A DNA stretch of 35,363 nucleotides, taken from the NCBI GenBank assembly GCA_938010565.1, contig CALLUQ010000132.1:1-35363 (forward strand). The letters run 5' to 3'. Position numbers and translations under genes: made by a program. The DNA is from an uncultured Flavobacteriales bacterium. Its GTDB lineage: Bacteria > Bacteroidota > Bacteroidia > Flavobacteriales_D > CALLUQ01. Every line of letters starts with the position of its first letter. Within the stretch, counting starts at the first letter, position 1. Below, piece after piece: positions 27,878 through 35,363 of the stretch. A model generated the notes under the pieces. That model ran no database searches. It saw only the letters and a list, made by a program, of their open reading frames with translations, and was not told the DNA's origin.

Positions 27878-29986
27878 TTATTCTCCTGTTGTGTTATCGT
27901 TTTCGGGTTTTATTTCATCGCTGAATTTGCCTCCTGCATTTAGAAAGTCATCGGCTTTTTTCTCAAATCCGGCAGCCACTCCCCAGGTATTCTCGGGCTG
28001 GAAATCAAATCCGGTTACAATGAATTCGGTACGGCGGTTTTTCTGGTGTGCTGCTTCTTGTTCTTCTTTTGTTTTCATTTGAGCGATATCTTCCGGTGCA
28101 AGGCCGGTACGCGGTTTGTCTTCACCGTATCCTTTGGCCGACATTCTTTCAATGGGGATGCCTCTTGAAATCAGGTAATCGACACAAGATTGGGCCCGTG
28201 CCTGAGAGAGTTTACGGTTGTAGTCCGCTTTGCCGCGATGATCCGTATGTGAATGCAATTCCACACGGATGGTTGGGTTTTCCACCAATGTTTGGAACAG
28301 CACATTGAGGGAATCCTGGGAATTTACTTCTCCCGGAATGATCTGCAGATCGGCAAGGTTATAGGCATAGCGTACCTCGGGCAAACGGATCACTACTTCT
28401 TCGGCTGCGTATTGAATATAGAACTCTTTGATAAAGGTGGTCGATTCATCTTTGCCTACGGTAGAGATCTTGTCTTTTGCAACCAGGTAATCCTCCTGAT
28501 CTACCTGAATGGCGTAAGTGGTATTGGGATTGATATAACGTGTTTCGCCGTTCGATTCAAGATTGAACCCCCCGTTGGCATCGGTAGTTACTTCAAACGA
28601 TGAATTATCGGTTCCGGCTACTTTGACACGTGCTCCAACCACTGGCTTTCGGGTATCTTTATCATAAACCACACATTGCAAAGTGAAAAGAACCGGTGGC
28701 AGGCGAAAGCTCCAGATATCGTCCTTGCCTTTTCCTCCATCGCGGTTTGAGGTGAAGTATCCGCGATCTTCAACGCCATCGAAGGTGATGCCGTAATCGT
28801 CGGCTTCCGAGTTCAGAGGAGATTGGAGGTTTTCGACCTCTCCCCATTGCATCTCTCCTGTTTTTGGGGCTTTGAACATGTCCAGACCTCCCATGCCCAC
28901 ATGTCCGTCGGAACTAAAGTAAAGGTTTCCATCCTGATGGACGAACGGAAACATTTCATTCTGACTAGTATTTATTCCGGCTCCGAGGTTTTCGGGTTTG
29001 CTCCAGGCTTTTGTTTTTTTGTTAAATCGGGTCATCCAAAGGTCTTTTCCACCGTATCCGCCTGGCATATCGGAAGCAAAAATGAGAAAATTATCGTCGG
29101 GACTAATGGCAGGGTGCCCTACGGACATGGTGTCTGCACCATCGCCTTCGGGTTTCAGTTCCATTTTAACGGCTTTGCCAAACCCCTGGCCTACTCTGGA
29201 TGCGTACCAGATGTTACACCCCAGGTTTTGGTTTTTAACATTGCGGCAACGGGTAAAGTACATGACGGAACGTTTTTTATTAAAGGCAGCAAAACCTTCA
29301 TGGTGTTCTGAGCCTATAAATTCGCCTTGCAATAAGGTAGGTTCGCTCCATTTTCCCTTTTTATCCCGGGTAGAGGTAAAGAGATCTTGAAAGTTTTCAC
29401 CCGTACGTTCATCAACTCTGGCGCCCATGGCTCCCTGGCGTGAAGAAGTAAAGATCAATGTTTTGTTGCGTTTGTCTGAAAAAGCCGGAGAGAAATCATA
29501 CTGTCGGGAGTTGAGAAGAACTTCGGGGTTTACTTCATGACGGGTAGGCTTATCCTTCCATTTCTGCGCTAATTCACATGCTTTTACAGCATCTTCTCCC
29601 CGTTTATTGCCAGGAGATTTAGCATTGTATTCCTTGTAAGCTTTAATCGCTTCGGGGTATTTTCCTTGTTCTTTCAAGACCTGGCCTAAGTAAAAGTGAA
29701 CCAGCGGGTCGTCGTACTTCGATTTGATCGCTTTGGTATACCATACCTGCGCCTGTTTTGCATTGGTCATCAAACGGTAACACTCTGCGATCTTGTAGAT
29801 AATTCTTGCTTTATCCGCTGGTTTTGGTGTTTTGGGAAAGGCCTTTTTATAGAGATCGGCCGCCCGGTAGTAGGCTTCATTACGAAACTCCAGATCTGCA
29901 TCTTTAACAAGACCTTTTTGGGCAGATGCTACCGATGAAAAGCCGAAAGCAATTGATAAGCAGATAATTAATCTAAGAACGTTCAT
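27878..29986 (-). CDS. TPR / beta-propeller / regulatory-like / OmpA protein, PorE-like
   Basis: A 702-residue envelope protein. A signal peptide ends near residue 22 (SSVASAQ), with no lipobox cysteine. TPR-like helices occupy about 25-145, then a PD40-type propeller (about 160-430) with repeated NPVFSPD-like blocks (FSPAFSDKRNKTLIF, HPAISPDDNFLIF, FVHQDGNLYFSSD). A carboxypeptidase-regulatory-like Ig domain lies at about 432-530. The C-terminal OmpA domain (about 545-660) has the peptidoglycan-binding D582 and R597. This order matches PorE of Porphyromonas gingivalis, a periplasmic type IX secretion component, but many Bacteroidota encode several such proteins, so it may be a paralogue. No other secretion gene is in the window. 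Confidence 0.85.
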   Translation of the reverse strand: MNVLRLIICLSIAFGFSSVASAQKGLVKDADLEFRNEAYYRAADLYKKAFPKTPKPADKARIIYKIAECYRLMTNAKQAQVWYTKAIKSKYDDPLVHFYLGQVLKEQGKYPEAIKAYKEYNAKSPGNKRGEDAVKACELAQKWKDKPTRHEVNPEVLLNSRQYDFSPAFSDKRNKTLIFTSSRQGAMGARVDERTGENFQDLFTSTRDKKGKWSEPTLLQGEFIGSEHHEGFAAFNKKRSVMYFTRCRNVKNQNLGCNIWYASRVGQGFGKAVKMELKPEGDGADTMSVGHPAISPDDNFLIFASDMPGGYGGKDLWMTRFNKKTKAWSKPENLGAGINTSQNEMFPFVHQDGNLYFSSDGHVGMGGLDMFKAPKTGEMQWGEVENLQSPLNSEADDYGITFDGVEDRGYFTSNRDGGKGKDDIWSFRLPPVLFTLQCVVYDKDTRKPVVGARVKVAGTDNSSFEVTTDANGGFNLESNGETRYINPNTTYAIQVDQEDYLVAKDKISTVGKDESTTFIKEFYIQYAAEEVVIRLPEVRYAYNLADLQIIPGEVNSQDSLNVLFQTLVENPTIRVELHSHTDHRGKADYNRKLSQARAQSCVDYLISRGIPIERMSAKGYGEDKPRTGLAPEDIAQMKTKEEQEAAHQKNRRTEFIVTGFDFQPENTWGVAAGFEKKADDFLNAGGKFSDEIKPENDNTTGE

Positions 29987-30505
29987 GATTTATCTATAGA
30001 TTGCTCGGGTTAATTTTAGTAGGCGAAATTAAGTAAATTTTCTTTAGGAAAAAAGATGTGAAGAGGCACAAACCCCCTGTGCTTTTTGCCCTTTGGTCCA
30101 TCATCACCCCAATTTTGTGCTGCTGCCGGTAACAAAAAAACGTTTTCCATCCTTCCAAAACTTTATTTGTGTTTAAAACCGGTTTGATCATTGTATTCTC
30201 AAACATACTAAAAGCCCTCCGGTTCACAGCACTTTGTGATTGAAAAAAACGGTTTCACGGGCAAATGGCTTTGTGCGACGGATAACCGAAGCAAAGTCTT
30301 TGTAAAAATCGTGCAAATTGCTAAAAATCAATACAATAAAGCAAAGTCGATTTGTTCCTGTTATTCCTTTTTATGGTTTTCGGAATATGGAAAGATCATC
30401 CGCGATCAAGAGGAAAAGCTTGCATCCTTTTTTATCCGTTTATCTTAAACGTGCTGTATTTTGGCAACGGAGAGGGCCTTTGAAAATAACGGTGATCTCT
30501 TTCGC
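29987..30505. other. Gene-free region between glnA and the PorE-like gene
   Basis: About 520 bases, AT-rich, with no supported gene. Open frames of 60-77 codons on both strands have no recognisable features. A minus-strand TATGTTTG (30207-30200) matches the -7 promoter consensus but lacks a good -33 element, and would give a leader of over 200 bases for the PorE-like gene. A weak 5-bp plus-strand hairpin followed by TTTTT lies at 30066-30087. I found no clear terminator for glnA. Confidence 0.4.
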
Positions 30506-32692
30506 TTAACGGGTAAAGAGCATCTCACGAAGCTTGGGCAAAGGCCACCGGTCGTCGTCCACCAATTGCTCCAGTTTGTCGGAATGTTTGCGTACCATCT
30601 CAAAGTAAGGCTTCACTTTATCGCAATAGGCGATCGATTTATCGCGCACATTTTTTATGGCATTTGCTTTCCGGCGTTCATCCAGCATGTTTTCAATGTT
30701 GGTTTTTATGCCATCGATGTGTTCGGCGATCTCCCGGATCAATTGCATTTGAGCCACGGTTCCTTTTTTAGCCTCTGTTCCCAAAAGTGTATTCAATGCA
30801 TTGACGTTGTTCGCCAAATCTGTCTGATACTGAATGGCAGCAGGAAGGATCATCGTTTGGGCAATGTCAAATATCATTCTGGATTCGATCTGAAGCTTCA
30901 TCACATAGTTCTCCAATTCGATCGTATGGCGTGCATGCATTTCTACTTTGCTCAACACCCCGACTTCTTCAAAAAGGGCCATGTTCTTTTTGTCGATCAA
31001 GGCATCGAGGGCGCGGGGGGTATCTTTTAAGTTTGGAAGACCGCGTTTCCGGGCTTCTTCCACCCATTCTTCTCCGTATCCGTTGCCTTCGAAACGAATG
31101 TTTTCAGAGGCAACCGTGTAGTCACGCAATACTTTCAGGATGGCTTCGTCTTTCCGGTTCCCTTTTTCGATAAGGTGGTCTACATCATTCTTGAAGATGC
31201 GCAATTGGGAAGCCATGATGGTGTTCAGTGCGATCATGGCGGATGCGCAGTTGGCACTGGCCCCAACGGCACGGAATTCAAATTTATTTCCGGTAAAAGC
31301 AAAAGGGGAGGTCCGGTTTCTGTCGGTATTGTCCAACAAGATCTGTGGGATCTTACCCATATTGAGTTGCAATTCCATTTTGTCTTCGGGTGTCATTTCC
31401 TCCGACTTCACGTTGGCTACCAACCGGTCTAATACCTGGGTTAACTGGCTTCCGATGAATGCGGAAATGATGGCTGGCGGTGCTTCGTTTGCACCCAGTC
31501 GGTGATCGTTGCCGGAAGATGCAATGCTGGCACGAAGGATATCGGCGTGGTCGTGAATGGCCTTTAAGGTATTGATGAAGAAGGCCAGGAACATCATGTT
31601 GGTTTTTGGTGTTTTGCCCGGACTCAACAGGTTGTGGCCGGTATTGGTGGCCAAAGACCAGTTGTTGTGTTTGCCCGATCCGTTCAACCCCGCAAAGGGC
31701 TTCTCGTGGAACAGTACTCTGAAATCGTGTTTCCGTGCTGTTTTTTCAAGAACATCCATCAACAAAAGGTTGTGGTCGTTGGCCAGGTTCGTTTCTTCGA
31801 AAACCGGGGCACATTCGAACTGGTTAGGGGCTACTTCGTTGTGGCGTGTGGTAACCGGAATGCCCAGGCGCAATGCTTCCGTTTCGAAATCGCGCATGAA
31901 AGCGGTAATGCGTTCCGGAATGGATCCGAAATAGTGGTCGTCCAACTGCTGGCCTTTTGCCGGAGCGTGTCCGAACAAGGCACGACCGGTCATGGCCAGA
32001 TCAGGGCGTACGGCCACCAGTGCTTTGTCTACCAGAAAGTATTCTTGTTCCCAACCAAGGGTGGCATTTACTTTGGTTACGTTTTTATCGAAGAATTGCA
32101 TTACCTCGGTGGCGGCCTGATCTACAGCGTGTAATGCTTTCAGTAAAGGCATTTTATAATCGAGTGCTTCTCCGGTATAGGCAATGAATATGGTTGGAAT
32201 GCAAAGTGTTTTTCCAATGACATAGGCGGGAGAAGAAGGGTCCCATGCCGTATAGCCACGTGCTTCAAAGGTATTTCTGATCCCGCCGTTTGGAAAGCTG
32301 GAGGCATCCGGTTCCTGTTGTACCAACATGCTGCCTTCAAAACGCTCGATGGCACGCCCTCCTTCGATAGGAAAGAAAAAGGCATCGTGCTTTTCGGCTG
32401 TGGAGCCGGTAAGGGGCTGAAACCAATGGCAGTAATGGGATGCCTTCTTCGAAATGGCCCATTCTTTCATTGCCGAAGCTACCTGATCTGCAATTTTACG
32501 ATCGAGGCGTTTGCCTTCTACCATAGCGTCCTGAACTCCACGATATGCTTCGTCTGTAAGGTATTCCTGCATGGTGTTGTGGTTGAATACCATTTCGCCG
32601 TAGAAATTGGAAATTTTATCTGAAGGAGCGGACGTATGTTTTGCTTTCCGGTCTAAAACATTTTCTAAAGCCTGGAATCTGTTTGTTGCCAT
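30506..32692 (-). CDS. glnA: Glutamine synthetase, class III (GSIII)
   Basis: A 728-residue enzyme that makes glutamine from glutamate, ammonia and ATP. The length and N-terminal segments (HYCHWFQPLTGSTAEKHDAFF, about 84-104) identify the class III type rather than GSI (about 470) or GSII. Core motifs include GWEQEYFLVDK, NGSGKHNNWSLATNTG for ATP/ammonia site, and RNRTSPFAFTGNKFEFRA near the glutamate site. GSIII forms dodecamers with an extra domain and is characteristic of Bacteroidota and cyanobacteria. No ammonium transporter or P-II gene lies beside it. Confidence 0.97.
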   Translation of the reverse strand: MATNRFQALENVLDRKAKHTSAPSDKISNFYGEMVFNHNTMQEYLTDEAYRGVQDAMVEGKRLDRKIADQVASAMKEWAISKKASHYCHWFQPLTGSTAEKHDAFFFPIEGGRAIERFEGSMLVQQEPDASSFPNGGIRNTFEARGYTAWDPSSPAYVIGKTLCIPTIFIAYTGEALDYKMPLLKALHAVDQAATEVMQFFDKNVTKVNATLGWEQEYFLVDKALVAVRPDLAMTGRALFGHAPAKGQQLDDHYFGSIPERITAFMRDFETEALRLGIPVTTRHNEVAPNQFECAPVFEETNLANDHNLLLMDVLEKTARKHDFRVLFHEKPFAGLNGSGKHNNWSLATNTGHNLLSPGKTPKTNMMFLAFFINTLKAIHDHADILRASIASSGNDHRLGANEAPPAIISAFIGSQLTQVLDRLVANVKSEEMTPEDKMELQLNMGKIPQILLDNTDRNRTSPFAFTGNKFEFRAVGASANCASAMIALNTIMASQLRIFKNDVDHLIEKGNRKDEAILKVLRDYTVASENIRFEGNGYGEEWVEEARKRGLPNLKDTPRALDALIDKKNMALFEEVGVLSKVEMHARHTIELENYVMKLQIESRMIFDIAQTMILPAAIQYQTDLANNVNALNTLLGTEAKKGTVAQMQLIREIAEHIDGIKTNIENMLDERRKANAIKNVRDKSIAYCDKVKPYFEMVRKHSDKLEQLVDDDRWPLPKLREMLFTR

Positions 32693-32872
32693 ATTTTTGT
32701 TTTGTTATCCGTGAATGGTTGTAAATGTAAGTCAAAACACGTTTAAAGTGGTGTAGCTTTCAAAATACAAAAGCGTAAAATTTTGCTTAAAATAAGAATC
32801 CAGACCGTGTTGAACGGGACGAAATGATTTGGCGGTTTCCTGAAAAAGGATGTTAACGGAATAAAAGGCTTC

Positions 32873-33850
32873 TTACCCCAGATCTGCTACCGTAAGGCAG
32901 ATGTAAACCGTATACGATGAGATCAGGAATACTCCTTTCCATCTGCCCAGTTTTTTCCCGATGAGCATCAAGGGGAATACGGCAGCGGAAATGGCAATCA
33001 TCCACCAGATATCGTTGGTTAATATTTGCGGGGCATCGGTTGCGATATCGATCGGTTGAATAGCGGCAGTCAGGCCCAAAACGGTACAGATGTTAAATAG
33101 GTTGGAGCCAATGAGGTTTCCTACTGATATGTTGGTTTCTTTTCGAAAAGCGGCAACTGCCGAGGCAACCAACTCCGGTACGGAAGTGCCAAAGGCTACC
33201 ACGGTTACTCCTATTATGGCATCGTCCATTCCGGTTATTTTGGCAATATCAACCGCGCCTTTCAAAAACCAGTCGGCTCCAAAAAACAGCCCTGTTGCCC
33301 CCAACGCTAAAAACGCCAGTGTGATCCAAATGGCTTTGGAGTGCCGAACAGTGGTTTCCGTTTCGGTTACCATGGTTCCGGTTTGCTTTTGGATTGCTTT
33401 TCGGGAACTAACAATGAGGTAAATGGTAAATACCACCACCCATACAAAAAGAACAATGCCATCGATACGCGACAAGGTTCCATCCCACATCATACCCAGC
33501 AGCAATAAAGAGGCGGCCATCATTACCGGCCAATCCAATCGTTTGGTGTTCCGATCCACCACTATGGGAAAAATAAGTATGGTAATGGCCAGTACCAGTG
33601 CCAGGTTGGCTATATTGGACCCCACCACGTTCCCAACGGCAATAGCTGCATGGGGTGGGGTTCCTGTGGCGGCTTGCAAGCTCACCAGCAACTCGGGAGC
33701 AGAGGTGCCAAAAGAAACCACAGTCATTCCAATTACCAGGGTGGAGACCTGCATTTTTTTTGCAATACTTACGGCTCCTCTCACCAACAATTCTCCTCCG
33801 AGGATGAGCAAACCCAACCCTCCTGCCAACCACAACAGTGCAACGAACAT
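32873..33850 (-). CDS. Calcium/sodium antiporter (CaCA family, YrbG-like)
   Basis: A 325-residue inner-membrane protein with about ten hydrophobic segments arranged as an inverted repeat. The two ion-binding alpha repeats are visible: GTSAPELLVSLQA with GNVVGSN (about 48-79) and GTSVPELVASAVAA with GNLIGSN (221-250). The paired glutamates in GTSxPE bind the cation. YrbG-like members exchange Ca2+ or Na+ against H+ or Na+, and the exact ions cannot be read from sequence. Its ATG follows the tatA stop codon with no gap. Confidence 0.93.
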   Translation of the reverse strand: MFVALLWLAGGLGLLILGGELLVRGAVSIAKKMQVSTLVIGMTVVSFGTSAPELLVSLQAATGTPPHAAIAVGNVVGSNIANLALVLAITILIFPIVVDRNTKRLDWPVMMAASLLLLGMMWDGTLSRIDGIVLFVWVVVFTIYLIVSSRKAIQKQTGTMVTETETTVRHSKAIWITLAFLALGATGLFFGADWFLKGAVDIAKITGMDDAIIGVTVVAFGTSVPELVASAVAAFRKETNISVGNLIGSNLFNICTVLGLTAAIQPIDIATDAPQILTNDIWWMIAISAAVFPLMLIGKKLGRWKGVFLISSYTVYICLTVADLG

Positions 33851-34120
33851 CTATTTCGGGTTGTTGTTTTCGATCTCTTTACGAATGTCCATGTGTTCTT
33901 TGAACTCATTGATCTGCCCTTTGATCTCTTCATCGGTTCCGCTTTCACGGATCTCACGACGAATTTCATCGCTGGCAGTTTTGAATTCACGCATGCCTTT
34001 TCCTAAGGTGTTGGCAATCTTTGGAATATTTTTGGACCCAAAAAAAATGAGGATGACTGCCACAATGAGTAGCATTTCTCCCGGTCCCATGTTTAAAAAT
34101 AGTAGAATGCCGTTGGTCAT
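33851..34120 (-). CDS. tatA: Twin-arginine translocase subunit TatA
   Basis: An 89-residue protein with one N-terminal membrane helix (about 14-28, GEMLLIVAVILIFFG), the FGSKNIPKIANTLGKGMREFK hinge and amphipathic helix, and a charged C-terminal tail, as in TatA/E. It would form the transport pore for folded proteins carrying twin-arginine signals. No tatC is in the window. Its stop codon TAG directly precedes the ATG of the antiporter. A -7 promoter element TACTTTTG lies at 34146-34139 on the minus strand, without a good -33 partner. Confidence 0.92.
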   Translation of the reverse strand: MTNGILLFLNMGPGEMLLIVAVILIFFGSKNIPKIANTLGKGMREFKTASDEIRREIRESGTDEEIKGQINEFKEHMDIRKEIENNNPK

Positions 34121-34192
34121 GCATTAAGAAGATTTTCGCAAAAGTAATAAAAAGCTCCGGTTTACCGGTCAGTTGCTTTGGGAACAGAACAT

Positions 34193-34236
34193 AAAAAAAG
34201 ACCGTCTGCGATGGGTATCGGAGACGGTCTTTTTTT
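34193..34236 (-). terminator. Terminator after secDF
   Basis: A perfect stem AAAAAAAGACCGTCT/AGACGGTCTTTTTTT around a 14-base loop, with T runs in both directions, starting 14 bases past the secDF stop. It probably works bidirectionally. Confidence 0.92.
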
Positions 34237-34250
34237 ATGTTATTTTAACT

Positions 34251-35363
34251 TCAGGCGGTGGGAGATGGGGCTCCGCCATCGCGAAGTGATTTGCTCAGAT
34301 CTACTGCCGTGGGGGTGGCAATGCATAGCGAAGAGTAAGTTCCTGCTACAACCCCGATCATCAGCGCGAAAGTAAACCCTTTAATGGCTTCTCCTCCAAA
34401 AAGGAAGATGATTAGCAATACCATGAAGGTACTTAAGGAAGTATTGACCGTTCGGCTCAGGGTGCTGTTCAATGCACGGTTTACCACAATTACTCCGTTT
34501 TCTCTTTTGTACAATCCGGTGAACTCACGGATGCGGTCGAATACAACCACTGTATCGTTAATGGAGTATCCTACAACGGTAAGGATGGCCGCAATAAAGG
34601 CCTGATCTACTTCCATGGAAAATGGAAGGATGCCGTATAACATGGAGAACAATCCGAGTACAATAGCAACATCGTGCAGCATGGCCACCAATGCGCCCAG
34701 GCCGTATTGCCATTTTCTGAAGCGGATAATAATGTAAAGGAAAATGATGATGAGGGATACGCTAACAGCCCAGCCTGCGGAGGCTTTGATATCATCCGAA
34801 ATGGTGGGATCCACGGTTCTCGATTCTTCTACCTTAAAAACGGGTTGAACATCGTTGCACAGCTTCTTTACCAAGGCATCCACTTCGTTGTTTACCTCTG
34901 TTCCTTTTTCGCCGCTGCGGAAGTTGGTGGTAATTTTGACCTTATTGCTTTGTTCAATTGTTTTTACTTCAATGTCTACGGCTCCTGCTTGTGAAGCGTC
35001 GACCAAGCCTTCATCGAGTGATTTTTTGATGTTATCGACCTGGGCTTTATCTACAAATGCGATGCGCCAGGTACGGCCTCCTGTAAAATCCACTCCTGTG
35101 TTCAATCCCCGAACAGCGAGTGAAGCAATGCCTCCCGCTACAATTAACCCGGAAATAACGTAATAGAACTTGCGTTTTTGGATGAAACCAATGTTTATTT
35201 TGGTGAAAGCATCTTTGGTTAAGGAAGTGGAGAAACGGATGTTTTTCTTGCGATCAAGCTGCCATATAAACAAGAGGCGAGTAATGAAGATCGCAGAGAA
35301 AAGAGACGTAAAAATACCAATGATCAAGGTGGTGGCGAAACCTTTAATGGGGCCCGATCCGAA
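34251..35363 (-). CDS. secDF: Protein translocase SecDF, C-terminal part (5' end outside window)
   Basis: The frame is open to the window edge, so only the last 370 residues are present. The visible part begins with the last SecD membrane helix (GSGPIKGFATTLIIGIF, then SAIFITRLLFIW) and runs straight into SecF without a stop, showing a fused SecDF as usual in Bacteroidota. SecF features are the TM1 helix, the GVDFTGG motif, a periplasmic domain (about 95-170 of the fragment) and the TM4 motif VGYSINDTVVVFDRIREF. SecDF uses the proton gradient to pull exported chains through SecYEG. Confidence 0.97.
   Translation of the reverse strand, partial: FGSGPIKGFATTLIIGIFTSLFSAIFITRLLFIWQLDRKKNIRFSTSLTKDAFTKINIGFIQKRKFYYVISGLIVAGGIASLAVRGLNTGVDFTGGRTWRIAFVDKAQVDNIKKSLDEGLVDASQAGAVDIEVKTIEQSNKVKITTNFRSGEKGTEVNNEVDALVKKLCNDVQPVFKVEESRTVDPTISDDIKASAGWAVSVSLIIIFLYIIIRFRKWQYGLGALVAMLHDVAIVLGLFSMLYGILPFSMEVDQAFIAAILTVVGYSINDTVVVFDRIREFTGLYKRENGVIVVNRALNSTLSRTVNTSLSTFMVLLIIFLFGGEAIKGFTFALMIGVVAGTYSSLCIATPTAVDLSKSLRDGGAPSPTA

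Noticed and set aside
29994-30448. Open frames of 77 codons (minus) and 70 codons (plus) in the glnA/PorE-like gap
   Set aside because: Low-complexity composition, no start signals and no resemblance to known small proteins; best treated as intergenic.

Overview
The window comes from a bacterium of the phylum Bacteroidota. Evidence includes a class III glutamine synthetase, a fused SecDF, the families DUF2851 and DUF3467, a TPR/propeller/OmpA protein resembling PorE of the type IX secretion system, and the order rpsU-xerC-hpf-tRNA-tuf-tRNA-secE-nusG. Three intergenic regions also carry the phylum-specific promoter TTTG-N19-TAnnTTTG, two of them with both elements perfect. I cannot place it at order or family level.

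Every protein gene lies on the minus strand, so transcription runs from high to low coordinates. From the right edge: the 3' part of secDF, ending in a strong terminator; tatA and a Ca2+/Na+ antiporter, directly adjacent; class III glnA; a gap of about 520 bases; and the PorE-like gene with its terminator. Next is a compact run, purM-prfA-pyrF-DUF2851-pspC-K+ channel-rmlD-like, with overlaps or gaps of 20 bases or fewer. An unusual sodium:alanine symporter with its own promoter follows, then a helix-hairpin-helix membrane protein overlapping apt, and an acyl-CoA dehydrogenase.

The left half is core gene-expression machinery: rpsU (own promoter), xerC, hpf, tRNA-Thr, tRNA-Gly, tuf, tRNA-Trp, secE, nusG, rplK, rplA, rplJ, rplL, rpoB, rpoC, a terminator, and a DUF3467 gene. 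A strong promoter overlapping the hpf terminator appears to restart transcription for the tRNA-tuf block.

The first 302 bases are plus-strand and end in the domain V/VI hairpins of a group II intron whose main body lies outside the window. Bases 303-643 hold no gene I can support.

Most of the window is ordinary housekeeping DNA. The items most worth a second look are the symporter with an Ig-like (SprB-like) plus lipoyl-like extracytoplasmic extension, the promoter nested in a terminator upstream of the tRNA-tuf block, and the terminator that runs into the start codon of the helix-hairpin-helix gene.
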